Assembly: GCF_009687865.1 (NCBI RefSeq)
Contig: NZ_BLAE01000043.1
Span: 28,812 to 92,811, forward strand
DNA from: Acrocarpospora macrocephala
GTDB lineage: Bacteria; Actinomycetota; Actinomycetes; Streptosporangiales; Streptosporangiaceae
DNA: 64,000 bases
Direction: 5' to 3'
Positions 26,325-35,471 of the stretch are shown here, one piece after another. The position numbers and the translations under genes are program-made. The stretch's first letter is position 1. Each line of letters opens with the position of its first letter. The notes beneath the pieces were generated by a model. It was not told the origin of the DNA and made no database searches. It saw only the letters and a list, made by a program, of their open reading frames with translations.

Positions 26325-27523
26325 GGCGATTCCTTCATTCGGGCCGACACGTCGGCTTGGACAACGTCTCTTATATAGCCAATGAGGCGCATTAAATCAG
26401 GACAAAACACCGATGGGTTTGCGAATCCGGCACCCTGCTGGTACCGGTGGGCATAAAGGCCGCCACCGCAGACCGTGCTCACCGCGCAGGCGAGACAGGT
26501 CGGAGCGAGCGCACGACGGCCAATCTGACGAGCGACATTCGAGGGAAGCGTCAGCAACGCGTCAAATTCATCGGAGTCAACATGGAATCCGGTCCTGGTG
26601 GCTCCCTCGAACGCGGATTTCAAGATATCGGACTGCTCGATTTCCCCATCGGTCTCGATGACCACCATGGCGGCGGGAGACAACCCGATCTGCTCGCTCG
26701 CCGACCGCCCCCCGATCAGCAGGTGGATGATCTCGGCGAACAGCCGTACCCGGGTGACCTGCCGCGGCGCGCCGTACCAGCGGTCGAAGACGGGAATGAG
26801 CCAGTCAGCGTACGGAGTGACCTCGGCATCCGCGACCCGGCCTGGAGGTGGCGCCGACCAGTTGCCGTGCGGCAGCAGGAAGTCAATGGCAGGCGGCGAG
26901 AACGCCAGTAACGCCTCATATGCCGTGACGGGGTCGTTTCTTAGATCGACCGTGGCGAGCAGGCCGCGGTAGAGGTGGCGGAAGCGTGGCTGGATCAGCA
27001 GGCCCAGGGCCCGGGCGACTGCCGCGTAGCTTCCCCTGCCGGCCGCCGTACGCCTGTTGCGGTCATGCATGGCCTCGTCGCCATCGAGGCTCACCCCTAC
27101 TCCGACCTCCAGTTTGTCGAAGAGTTCGAGGTAGGGGACGTCGAGGAGGGTGGCGTTGGTCTGCAGGACGACTTCGACGCGGACCCTCCGGCCGACGGCC
27201 GCGCGAATGACGGTGACGGCTTCTTCGATCGTCTCGCGGCCCGCGAGCAGCGGTTCACCGCCGTGCAGGATGATCTCGATTTCGGTCAATGCGTGGTGGT
27301 GGGCGTGCTCGGCGATCCTGAACGCGGCAGCCTTGATCGTTTCGCTGGCCATTCGCTTGGGACGCGAACGCCAGCTCTGATCTGCCATTTCGTACATGTA
27401 GCAGTACGAACAGGCGAGATCACACCGACTGTGGAGTTTTAGGATGAATTGGCGGAAAGGTGTTGGTTGCCATCCTTCCGAGAGCAATACTCCGACGTCG
27501 AGTGTCGACGGCCACTCACCCAT
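26321..27523 (-). CDS. fxsB: FxsB-type radical SAM/SPASM peptide maturase
   Basis: 400 residues. The radical SAM cluster motif C-x3-C-x2-C is C34, C38, C41 in RCDLACSYCYMYE. ILHGGEPLL and VSLDGDEAMHDRNRR are the usual SAM-binding and barrel motifs. The C-terminal SPASM-like Cys region is TCLACAVSTVCGGGLYAHRY. The spacing and the YMYE/HGGEPLL combination are those of FxsB, the cyclophane-forming maturase of FxSxx-COOH peptides. It should act in the cytoplasm on the peptide encoded at 22062-22232. It is the first gene of an FxsB-HExxH operon that converges on fxsT. Confidence 0.94.
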   Translation of the reverse strand: MGEWPSTLDVGVLLSEGWQPTPFRQFILKLHSRCDLACSYCYMYEMADQSWRSRPKRMASETIKAAAFRIAEHAHHHALTEIEIILHGGEPLLAGRETIEEAVTVIRAAVGRRVRVEVVLQTNATLLDVPYLELFDKLEVGVGVSLDGDEAMHDRNRRTAAGRGSYAAVARALGLLIQPRFRHLYRGLLATVDLRNDPVTAYEALLAFSPPAIDFLLPHGNWSAPPPGRVADAEVTPYADWLIPVFDRWYGAPRQVTRVRLFAEIIHLLIGGRSASEQIGLSPAAMVVIETDGEIEQSDILKSAFEGATRTGFHVDSDEFDALLTLPSNVARQIGRRALAPTCLACAVSTVCGGGLYAHRYQQGAGFANPSVFCPDLMRLIGYIRDVVQADVSARMKESP

Positions 27524-27666
27524 CCCCGCTCAGCCTCCACGTTGAGACCTTGATACTGCGCCCGCGTACAGGCGCAGTCCAGTCTTACCGGATCATCAAG
27601 ACCGGACGCAGCACAACAAGATAGAGAATCGACAGTGTTTTCCCGCCTCGGAAGACCACCGGCGTT

Positions 27667-29070
27667 CTAATCGGCGAAGCGGGCTACGCGGCGGAGTTTG
27701 TTCATGGCGTCGAGGGCGGCGACCTTGTAGGACTCGGCGAGGGTGGGGTAGTTGAAGACCGCGTCGACGAGGTAGTCGATGGTGCCGCCGCAGCCCATGA
27801 CGGCCTGGCCGATGTGGATGAGTTCGGTGGCGCCGGTGCCGAAGACGTGGACGCCCAGGAGGGAGCGGTCCTCGGCGGAGACCAGGAGTTTGAGCATGCC
27901 GTACGTGTCGCCGATGATCTGGCCGCGGGCGAGTTCGCGGTAGCGGGAGATGCCGACCTCGAAGGGGATGCTGGCATCGGTGAGCTCGTCCTCGGTGCGG
28001 CCGACGAAGCTGATTTCGGGGATGGTGTAGATGCCGATCGGCTGGAGCAGGTTCATCGCGTTCACCGGCTCGTCGCAGGCGTGGTAGGCGGCCAGCCTGC
28101 CCTGCTCCATCGAGGTGGCGGCCAGGGCGGGGAAGCCGATGACGTCGCCGACGGCGTAGATGTGCTTGACGGAGGTGCGGTAGAACTCGTCGACGGTGAT
28201 CCGGCCGCGCGGGTCGGCGGCTAAGCCGGCGGTCTGGAGGGCGAGGTTCTCGGTCATGCCCTGGCGGCCGGCCGAATACATGACGGTCGAGGCGGGGAGC
28301 TTCTTGCCGCTCTCCAGGATCGTCAGCGCGCCCCGCTCGCGGCGTTCCACGGCGGCCACCGTCTCGCCGAAGCGGAAGGTGACCGCGAGGTCGCGCAGGT
28401 GGTATTTGAGCGCCTCTATCACCTCAAGGTCACAGAACTCCAGCATGCGGTCGCGCCGTTCGACCACGGTGACCTTGGTGCCGAGGGCGGCGAACATGGA
28501 GGCGTACTCGATGCCGATCACGCCCGCGCCGACCACCACCATCGAGTCCGGCACGTGCTCCAGCTGCAGGATGCCGTCCGAGTCGATGATCGTGTTGCCG
28601 TCGAACTCCACCGTGTCCGGGCGGGCCGGACGGGTGCCGGTGGCGATAATGATCTTGTCGGCGGTGACCTTCGTCTCCCGGTTGTGCTCGTCGATCACCG
28701 CGATCGTGTGCGGGTCCACGAAATGCCCTGATCCGGTGAGTACGGTGACGTGGTTGCGGGACAGCTGGTTACGAATCACCTCCACCTCGCGGCCGACCAC
28801 GTGCTGGGTCCTGGCCGTGAGGTCGGCGACGGTGATCTCTTCTTTGACTCGGTAGTTGCGGCCGTACATCTCGCGCTGGGTGAGGCCGGTCAGGTAGAGC
28901 ACGGCCTCGCGCATGGTTTTGGAGGGGATCGTGCCGGTGTTGATGCACACTCCCCCGATCATGTTCCGTCGTTCGACGATCGCCACCCGGCGTTCCAGCT
29001 TGGCCGCAGCGATCGCGGCCTTCTGCCCACCGGGCCCGGAACCGAGAACAAGCACATCAAAGTCGCTCAC
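27667..29070 (-). CDS. sthA: Soluble pyridine nucleotide transhydrogenase
   Basis: 467 residues from GTG 29070, the normal SthA length; the open frame extends upstream but lacks similarity there. The N-terminal FAD site is [16 protein letters not shown]. The family hallmark [18 protein letters not shown] keeps a single Cys in place of the redox Cys pair of lipoamide dehydrogenases, which separates SthA from those enzymes. A second Rossmann motif, [16 protein letters not shown], binds the nicotinamide nucleotide. The enzyme interconverts NADPH and NADH in the cytoplasm. It is close to the FxSxx locus but separated from fxsB by 143 bp and not obviously part of that system. Confidence 0.95.
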   Translation of the reverse strand: MSDFDVLVLGSGPGGQKAAIAAAKLERRVAIVERRNMIGGVCINTGTIPSKTMREAVLYLTGLTQREMYGRNYRVKEEITVADLTARTQHVVGREVEVIRNQLSRNHVTVLTGSGHFVDPHTIAVIDEHNRETKVTADKIIIATGTRPARPDTVEFDGNTIIDSDGILQLEHVPDSMVVVGAGVIGIEYASMFAALGTKVTVVERRDRMLEFCDLEVIEALKYHLRDLAVTFRFGETVAAVERRERGALTILESGKKLPASTVMYSAGRQGMTENLALQTAGLAADPRGRITVDEFYRTSVKHIYAVGDVIGFPALAATSMEQGRLAAYHACDEPVNAMNLLQPIGIYTIPEISFVGRTEDELTDASIPFEVGISRYRELARGQIIGDTYGMLKLLVSAEDRSLLGVHVFGTGATELIHIGQAVMGCGGTIDYLVDAVFNYPTLAESYKVAALDAMNKLRRVARFAD

Positions 29071-29230
29071 ACCGCAAGTGTGAGCCGTGAGCGCAGTAGG
29101 GTGAAGACCCTGACCGCCCTTCACCTGACGAATGACGATGTGTGAGTCGGTAGCAACTTCGTTGGAAATATCCGGCGGGTGCAATCGAGGGACAAGCAAT
29201 CGTCAAGCGCGTACCGGAAAGATCCCAGCT

Positions 29231-29578
29231 ATGTGGAGAGACACCCCTGAATACCTCGGCGAGCTGCTCATCTGGGAGATCGAGGACTACCTCACCGCTC
29301 AGACCGCCCAGCCCGAGCGGGCTCGGGTGGCCTTCATCCGGCTGGCCGACGAGTGGGCGGCGGCTTCGATCGGGGCCGAACTGGAGACGGGCGGAAGCTT
29401 CTACGCGGCCGCCAAGCGCGCGGACTCGCTCGGGATGACGATCCCCGGCGACATGTTCGGCGTGGTCACCCGCGACGAACATCCAGAAATCTTCAAAGCC
29501 GTCCCCGGCACGACGTTCCCTCCGATCCCCGACGGTGACGGATACGTCATCATTCGGTTGGTCGCCTTCGAGCCCTAG
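29231..29578 (+). CDS. Conserved-looking small hypothetical protein
   Basis: 115 residues from ATG 29231; the frame opens upstream, but that part has no coding character. The sequence begins MWRDTPEYLGELLIWEIEDYL and is acidic, with a helical first half and a Pro/Gly-rich end (GTTFPPIPDGDGYVIIRLV). No signal peptide, membrane segment or family motif is recognised. It is divergent from sthA and convergent with the FAD monooxygenase gene. Codon use has the strong third-position GC of the region, which supports it being real. Confidence 0.6.
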   Translation: MWRDTPEYLGELLIWEIEDYLTAQTAQPERARVAFIRLADEWAAASIGAELETGGSFYAAAKRADSLGMTIPGDMFGVVTRDEHPEIFKAVPGTTFPPIPDGDGYVIIRLVAFEP

Positions 29579-29632
29579 AACCTCCCTCTGTCAGAACCAC
29601 TTTGCGGACGGTCGAGGGGACCCGATTCGCAC

Positions 29633-30868
29633 TCATCCGACCTTCTGACGCGGCTCTGAGCGGAGCTCGGGAAGGATGAAGGCGTTTGACGCCTCTCGGG
29701 TTGCCCGGCCCAGGATCCCCCCAAGCCCGAGACGTTTGAGGATCGGCAGCAACCGGAGGGTCCGATTGCGTTTGCGGAGCGCCTTCTTTGTGCGAGGAAG
29801 GATGGTCGAACGGCTGTGCAACGCGAGATTCTGGCTCTTGACCATGAAATCGCGACACTGCCGCTCGTATTCGGCGAACGCGGTCTTATGGTCCCGTTCG
29901 CTGGCCAGCTCGGTGGCCAGCACATAGCTCCCGATAAGGGCCATGCTTGTGCCTTGTCCCGACAAGAAGGCAGGGGCGAAGCAGGAGTCGCCCACGAGGG
30001 CGACTCGTCCGCGTGTCCACTCGTCCATCCGGATCTGGCCGACGTTGTCGAAGTAGAGATCTTCGGTGCTCGGCAATCCCTTGAGGATCTCTGGAATCTT
30101 CCAGCCGTCGTCCGCGTAGGCGCGTGCGATCATCGCGCACTGGCCTTCGAAGTCCGCCTCCCTGACCGATCCATGGTCTTGTTGGGCGAAGGCCAGGAAT
30201 GCCTGCGCCGGCCCCCCGGGAACTTGGGTGCCAAAGCCCGCGACCCTCCCGGGCACGTTGTAGACCGTTGGTGGCAAATCGTACGCCGGGTTACTGGGGA
30301 GTTCGAAGATCGCGACCGCGTAGCCGAGGTGAAGGCTGAACTGCTCCTCAGGACCGAACACCAAACGACGGGTGTTGGAGTGAATTCCATCAGCCCCGAT
30401 GACCACATCAAAGGTGCGTGGCGCGCCCCGGGTGAAAGTCACCTCAACACCGTCAGCACGCATGTCGAGAGATTCGATGGAGTCATTGAAGACGTACTCG
30501 ACGTCATCCTTTGTGTGAGCGTAGAGAACGCTGGTGAGATCACCGCGCGCCATCTCGATGTCGTCAGGATTCACCTGACTCACGTAGTCGTCCGTGTTCA
30601 GCGACGCGACCTTCTTTCCAGACTTGTCGACGAAGGTTATCGTCCGGGCTTTCACGCGTGCGGCACTCAGCTCGGGGTAGATCCCCATGCGCTTGACGAC
30701 ATCGATTGCCGTGCCGCGGATGTCGATCTGGTATCCGCCGTGGCGCACTACTGCTGATCTCTCCACCACCGTGACCTCGAAGCCGTAGCGATTGAGCCAG
30801 TAGGCCGTCGCCGGTCCGGCGATGCTCGCACCGGAAATAAGGACTCGCCGCGGCATTGCGCCTGTCAT
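29633..30868 (-). CDS. FAD-dependent monooxygenase, aromatic-hydroxylase (PHBH/TetX-like) family
   Basis: 411 residues. The dinucleotide-binding motif is near the start (VLISGASIAGPATAYWLNR). The D-G motif reads FDVVIGADGIHSNTRR, and the FAD-contacting G-D motif reads RVALVGDSCFAPAFLSGQG. These are the three landmarks of single-component class A flavoprotein monooxygenases. It should hydroxylate a small organic compound using NAD(P)H and O2. It is the last gene of the minus-strand transport/catabolic block, 46 bp after the hydrolase. An AAGGA ribosome-binding site precedes ATG 30868. The substrate is unknown. Confidence 0.9.
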   Translation of the reverse strand: MTGAMPRRVLISGASIAGPATAYWLNRYGFEVTVVERSAVVRHGGYQIDIRGTAIDVVKRMGIYPELSAARVKARTITFVDKSGKKVASLNTDDYVSQVNPDDIEMARGDLTSVLYAHTKDDVEYVFNDSIESLDMRADGVEVTFTRGAPRTFDVVIGADGIHSNTRRLVFGPEEQFSLHLGYAVAIFELPSNPAYDLPPTVYNVPGRVAGFGTQVPGGPAQAFLAFAQQDHGSVREADFEGQCAMIARAYADDGWKIPEILKGLPSTEDLYFDNVGQIRMDEWTRGRVALVGDSCFAPAFLSGQGTSMALIGSYVLATELASERDHKTAFAEYERQCRDFMVKSQNLALHSRSTILPRTKKALRKRNRTLRLLPILKRLGLGGILGRATREASNAFILPELRSEPRQKVG

Positions 30869-30914
30869 CTTTCATTCCTTGTGGTCGTCGTGGATGTGGC
30901 CTCTGTTGGGTCCG

Positions 30915-31733
30915 TCATTGGAGCGTGGGGTGTGTGTGGACGAACTCCCGCACGATTCCCGCGACGAGATGCGGGAACTCCGTCGCGATTCCGTGGCGTC
31001 CGCCGTTGATGAGCTCGAGCCGCGCGTCGGGTATCCGCTTGGCCATCTCCTCGGCGGCGTCGGCTCGGATGAGCGGATCATCGGTGCCCTGGACCACGAG
31101 CGCCGGCATCTGGAGGCCGGCCAGCCGGTCGAGGCAGTCGTGCGCGGCGACCGCGTTGTTGCGGCGCGTGTTCTGCTCGTCCGAGCGTGGCGTGAGAACG
31201 CTGCGAGCCCGGTCGACGAGGGCTGGGTTCTCGGCTTGTCCTTGGGGCGAGATCAATACGTCGAGCATGAAGGCCCGGCGAGCGGCTGGCTCCAGCTCCA
31301 GCATCCGGTCCAGTGCGGGGCCCGTGAATGACCGGTTGGGGGTCGTCGCCACCAGAGCGACGCTCTGAATGCGCTCCGGATGGTCCAGTGCGGCATGCAT
31401 GGCCACCATTCCCCCGAACGATGTGCCCAGCACGTGGGCCTTGTCGAGGCCAAGGGATTCGACCAGGCCGGCCAGATCCGCGCCTAGGTCGGCGATGGTG
31501 TAAGGCTCATCCGAGTTCACGGTGTCGCCCGTGTCACGTTGGTCGTAGGAAATCGCGCGGATGCCAGGACCGAGGAACGGCCGCAGGGCGTCGAACTGCC
31601 CGCGATCGCTTTCCCCACCGTGAACGAGGATCAGAGGCTCTCCCTCGCCCGAGTCGGTGTAGGCAACCGTCAAATCTCCGACGGGAATCCGACGTGGGGT
31701 CTCAACGGCCATGACATCTGGTGTGGGGTGCAT
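30915..31733 (-). CDS. Alpha/beta hydrolase
   Basis: 272 residues from ATG 31733, chosen for its strong AAGGAG ribosome-binding site. ATG 31769 would add 12 residues and overlap the ATPase stop by 4 nt. The fold signatures are the oxyanion HGG (PLILVHGGES), the nucleophile elbow GTSFGGM, the acid in VVQGTDDPLI and the His in GGRHGIATEF near the end. This is a cytoplasmic hydrolase of the prolyl-iminopeptidase/dienelactone-like group. It sits directly behind the peptide-type importer and ahead of the monooxygenase, which suggests it processes an imported compound (inference). Confidence 0.88.
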   Translation of the reverse strand: MHPTPDVMAVETPRRIPVGDLTVAYTDSGEGEPLILVHGGESDRGQFDALRPFLGPGIRAISYDQRDTGDTVNSDEPYTIADLGADLAGLVESLGLDKAHVLGTSFGGMVAMHAALDHPERIQSVALVATTPNRSFTGPALDRMLELEPAARRAFMLDVLISPQGQAENPALVDRARSVLTPRSDEQNTRRNNAVAAHDCLDRLAGLQMPALVVQGTDDPLIRADAAEEMAKRIPDARLELINGGRHGIATEFPHLVAGIVREFVHTHPTLQ

Positions 31734-31765
31734 TGCTGAAAGCTCCTTCGGGCGAACCGTGGCGG

Positions 31766-33601
31766 TCATCCGGTGATCATCGATTCGACGTGCGGGATCG
31801 AGCCGATGAGACGTTGCGTATAGGGATGCTGTGGATCGTCCAGCACCGTTTCGGTACGTTCGTGTTCGACCACCTCGCCGTCCTTGAGGACGTAGATGCG
31901 ATCGGTGATCTGCCGGACGACGGCCAGGTCGTGGGTGATGAACACGTAGGCCAGACCGAGGTCGGTCTGGAGCTCACGCAGCAGGTTGAGGATGTGCGCC
32001 TGAACCGACACGTCGAGCGCGGAGACCACCTCGTCGCAGACGACGACCTGCGGATCTCGGGCGAGCGCCCGAGCGATCGCGACTCGTTGACGCTCTCCGC
32101 CGGAGAGCTGTGCCGGCATCCGCGAGGCGTACGCGGACGACAGCCCCACGCGTTCGAGCAGCTCGTCGGTGCGTCGCCTTACCTCGGTCTTGCGGGACAA
32201 CCGCAGGCCGTCGCGCAAGGCCGAACCCACCGATCGCTGTGGGTTCAGCGTGGAGTAGGGATCCTGGAATGCCATCTGGACGGTGGAGCGAACAGTGCCC
32301 CAGTCCTCGCGCGACACCCGCTTCGCCGCGAGATCGATGCCGGCCACGCGCACCTGACCCGAGGAGGGTTTCGTGAGCCCGACCATCATGCGCGCGAGCG
32401 TGGTCTTGCCAGAGCCGGACTCGCCGACGAGTCCGACGCTCTCACCGGCGAATACGTCGACATCCGCACCGATCACGGCCACCTTGTCGCCGTACACTCG
32501 GCGGGCCGATCGGGTACTGATGATCGGGAGGGATCCGTCTCCGGTCCTGACCGAGGAGACCGCTGTCTCCCGATGGCGCCGAAGGTCCCGTGCGAGCTCT
32601 GTGGCGATGTCATCGGCACGGACGCAACGGACCGCATGGCCCGGCGGAGTCTCCTCCAGTTGCGGGTGACTCGCGGCGCAGGCTGCTGTCGCCCATCGGC
32701 AGCGCGGGGCGAATCGACATCCGGTCGGACGCGATCCCGGAGCCGGAACGGAGCCTGGGATGCTCGCAAGGGACGCCACGCGACGATCGATCGGCGGATC
32801 GGCCTGGATGAGGCTCGAGGTGTACGGGTGGCGAGGAGCGACAACGAGATCGTCGGGGCGCCCAGTCTCGATGATCTCGCCGGCGTACATCACATAAACG
32901 CGGTCGCAGAACGAGAAGGCGACGCGAAGGTCGTGCGTGATCAGGATCAGCCCGAGACGGTGCGTGTCGCGCAGTCTTCTGAGCAGCTCCAGGATTTCCT
33001 GCTGCGTGGTCACGTCCAACGCTGTCGTAGGTTCGTCGGCGATCAGGACGCTTGGGTTCTCCGCGATCGCGGCGGCGATGGCGACCCGCTGCCGCATGCC
33101 TCCGGACAACTCGAACGGATACCGGTCCGCTACCGCGGGATCGGTGATCCCGACTTCGACGAGTCGCGCCCGAGCCTGCTCACGCCTGGCACGTGCCCGC
33201 AGCCTCTTCCCGTTCTCGTCACGAAGTGTCGCGGTGATCTGGGCGCCGCACCGCTTGAGGGGGTTGAGCATCGTGAAGGGGTCTTGCATGACGAATGCCA
33301 GCACGGTGCCACGCAGTTTGTGCCGGGCACGCGCCGACATCCCCGCGAGCGACGTGCCGCCCACCTCGACCGAGCCCGCCGCACTCAGACCCCGCGGGAG
33401 CAGGTCGAGCATCGCGCGAGCGGTGATGGACTTGCCGCTGCCGGACTCCCCGACAATGGCGATCGACTCCCCGGGACGCACCTGGATGTCCAGGTCGTCG
33501 GTGATCGACACGGGCTGGCCCGCACGGTAGCCCCGAACCGCGAGTCCGTGCGCCTTGATCGCCGGTCCTGTTGTCGTCATCTTCTCCTCGACCTCGGTCA
33601 T
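31766..33601 (-). CDS. Dipeptide/oligopeptide ABC importer, fused double ATPase
   Basis: 611 residues from ATG 33601, which overlaps the permease stop (ATGA). Two complete ABC ATPase modules are fused. The first has Walker A GESGSGKS, signature LSGGMRQRVAIA and Walker B VLIADEPTTALD. The second has GESGSGKTTLA, LSGGERQRVAIA and VVVCDEVVSALD. Between them is the oligopeptide-transporter C-terminal segment with Cys/His residues (GCRFAPRCRWATAAC), which can bind an Fe-S cluster in this family. It thus does the work of separate DppD and DppF subunits, powering uptake through the two permeases upstream. Confidence 0.95.
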   Translation of the reverse strand: MTEVEEKMTTTGPAIKAHGLAVRGYRAGQPVSITDDLDIQVRPGESIAIVGESGSGKSITARAMLDLLPRGLSAAGSVEVGGTSLAGMSARARHKLRGTVLAFVMQDPFTMLNPLKRCGAQITATLRDENGKRLRARARREQARARLVEVGITDPAVADRYPFELSGGMRQRVAIAAAIAENPSVLIADEPTTALDVTTQQEILELLRRLRDTHRLGLILITHDLRVAFSFCDRVYVMYAGEIIETGRPDDLVVAPRHPYTSSLIQADPPIDRRVASLASIPGSVPAPGSRPTGCRFAPRCRWATAACAASHPQLEETPPGHAVRCVRADDIATELARDLRRHRETAVSSVRTGDGSLPIISTRSARRVYGDKVAVIGADVDVFAGESVGLVGESGSGKTTLARMMVGLTKPSSGQVRVAGIDLAAKRVSREDWGTVRSTVQMAFQDPYSTLNPQRSVGSALRDGLRLSRKTEVRRRTDELLERVGLSSAYASRMPAQLSGGERQRVAIARALARDPQVVVCDEVVSALDVSVQAHILNLLRELQTDLGLAYVFITHDLAVVRQITDRIYVLKDGEVVEHERTETVLDDPQHPYTQRLIGSIPHVESMITG

Positions 33602-34470
33602 CGTGATCGTCCCGCCTGTTCGTACTTGGTGTAGAGCCAGTCGCCGATGAGGTTCGCCGACACGGCGAGCGCGACCAGACAGAGACCTGGGCCGGCCGTG
33701 GCCCACACGTTGGACGAGAGCGCCGACCTGTTCTCGGCCAGCATCCGGCCCCAGTCCGGCGAGCCCGGCGGCACGCCGAGGCCGAGGAACGACAGCGACG
33801 ACAGCTCGACTATCGCGAAGGTGACCTGAAGGAAGAAGGAGGTCACGATCAGGGGACTGATGGCCGGGACGAGCTGGGTCACGAGGATCCGTGGAGTCGA
33901 TACACCCAGCGTCCTGGCGGCCTCGATATATGGCAGATGGACTCGTTCCAGGACTGCGGCGCGCAGGAGTCTGATGTTCGCCGGCAACGCGAAGATCATG
34001 AGCACACAGATCGAGAGGGCGAACCCGCCCCCGGTAACGCCGACCACGACGATCGCGACGGTCAGGGACGGAATCGAGTAGAGCACGTCGTTGACCCTGC
34101 CGATGACGCCGTCGACACGTCCGCCGGCGTATCCGGCCAGCACCGCGAGGGCGGTGCTGATCAGAACGGTGCCGGCGGCGAGAAGCAGGGGCGCCAGCAC
34201 GGCCGTTCGTGCCCCGGCGATGATCCGGGACACGATGTCACGACCGAGTTGGTCAGTGCCGAGCAGATGCTCCGCGCTCGGACCCCTGAACGACTCGGCC
34301 GGATTGATGAAGGAAGGGTCATGAGGCGCGATGAACGGTGCGCAGACACACAGGACCGCAACGGCGAGGAAGACCAGGGAGATCACCACGGCGATCGGCA
34401 CCTTGGGGCGCCAGAGCGAGCGGCGCGGGCGTGGCAGACGCTCGACGAGCAGGGTATCGGCGCCGGTCAT
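33598..34470 (-). CDS. Dipeptide-type ABC importer permease (DppC-like)
   Basis: 290 residues with six predicted membrane helices. The N-terminal OppC_N-like segment is VVISLVFLAVAVLCVCAPFIAPHDP, followed by AEHLLGTDQLGRDIVSRIIAGART. The latter is the hallmark that distinguishes DppC from DppB. The EAA loop is YIEAARTLGVSTPRILVTQLVP. It pairs with the next-upstream permease and overlaps it and the ATPase gene by 4 nt each. This shows tight translational coupling across the transporter operon. Confidence 0.95.
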   Translation of the reverse strand: MTGADTLLVERLPRPRRSLWRPKVPIAVVISLVFLAVAVLCVCAPFIAPHDPSFINPAESFRGPSAEHLLGTDQLGRDIVSRIIAGARTAVLAPLLLAAGTVLISTALAVLAGYAGGRVDGVIGRVNDVLYSIPSLTVAIVVVGVTGGGFALSICVLMIFALPANIRLLRAAVLERVHLPYIEAARTLGVSTPRILVTQLVPAISPLIVTSFFLQVTFAIVELSSLSFLGLGVPPGSPDWGRMLAENRSALSSNVWATAGPGLCLVALAVSANLIGDWLYTKYEQAGRSR

Positions 34471-35471
34471 GCCTCTGTCTCCAAGCCCTTGCGCAACCTG
34501 GGGTCGACGACGAAGCAGAGCACGTCGACAACAAGGTTGATGAGAACGACCAGGACCGCGACGACGAGCGTCACGCCTTGCACGATGGGGATGTCGCGCA
34601 TGGTGATCCCGGTGATCAGCAACGTGCCGATCCCGGGCAGCCCGTAGACCTGCTCCACCACCACCAGCCCTCCGGTCATCGCCACGAGCACGGCCCCGGC
34701 CAAGGTGATCATCTGCACCGCGGAGTTCTTCAACACGATGGTCCGCACGATGTACTGCGAGGAAAGCCCCCGGGCGCGCGCGAAGGTCACCTGGTCCTCG
34801 TCGAGCACCTGACCGAAGCGCACCCTGGCGAACCTCGTCGTCGAAGCCAGCAGGACCACCGTGGTCGTGAGGACGGGGAGCGCGAGGTGCCGAACCGTGT
34901 CCAGTCCCCCGTCGCCCACACCCAGAGTCGGGAGCCAGCCGAGTCGCACTCCGAAGATGTACGACACCAGGATTCCGGTGGCGAAGACCGGGGAGCTCGC
35001 GCCCACCACCGTGAAGCCCACCACGGCGCGGTCAGCCCGGCTTCCCTGCCTGCGCGCCGTGAACAAGCCCAGCATCGCGCCCAATATCGTCGAGAGGACC
35101 CAGGTCGCAAGCAGCAGTGGCAAGGTGACGCCGGCTGCCGTCGCGATGGACGTCGCGACCGGCTCGTTCCGCGTGTATGACGTACCGAGGTCCAGGTGTG
35201 CGAGGGATACGGCGTAGCGCGCGTACTGCTGCCACAGCGGATCGTTCAGGTGGTTCGCCTCCCGGATCGCCTCGAGCTGTTCCGGCGTGGCCTCCCTCCC
35301 GGCGATCGCCTGCTCCGGACCGCCGGGCGCCGCGTGGATGAAGGCGAACACCACGACAGTCACGATGAGGAGGACCACGGAGGCCGACAGCAGCCGCCGG
35401 ACGATCATCCGCACCAATGGGGGCAGCTTCGGCCGCGCGGGCGTGTCCGGCTCCACGAGTTGGACGGTCAT
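34467..35471 (-). CDS. Dipeptide-type ABC importer permease (DppB-like)
   Basis: 334 residues. The first helix (LLSASVVLLIVTVVVFAFIH) is followed by AAPGGPEQAIAGREATPEQL, the standard DppB opening. Five more membrane segments follow. The cytoplasmic coupling loop reads YIVRTIVLKNSAVQMITLAG, with VVVEQVYGLPGIGTLLITGI near the end. It forms the channel with the DppC-like subunit. Its start lies 4 nt inside the binding-protein gene. Confidence 0.95.
   Translation of the reverse strand: MTVQLVEPDTPARPKLPPLVRMIVRRLLSASVVLLIVTVVVFAFIHAAPGGPEQAIAGREATPEQLEAIREANHLNDPLWQQYARYAVSLAHLDLGTSYTRNEPVATSIATAAGVTLPLLLATWVLSTILGAMLGLFTARRQGSRADRAVVGFTVVGASSPVFATGILVSYIFGVRLGWLPTLGVGDGGLDTVRHLALPVLTTTVVLLASTTRFARVRFGQVLDEDQVTFARARGLSSQYIVRTIVLKNSAVQMITLAGAVLVAMTGGLVVVEQVYGLPGIGTLLITGITMRDIPIVQGVTLVVAVLVVLINLVVDVLCFVVDPRLRKGLETEA

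Noticed and set aside
27524..27666. Checked the gap between fxsB and sthA for a tRNA or small RNA
   Set aside because: No cloverleaf or CCA-type end could be recognised.
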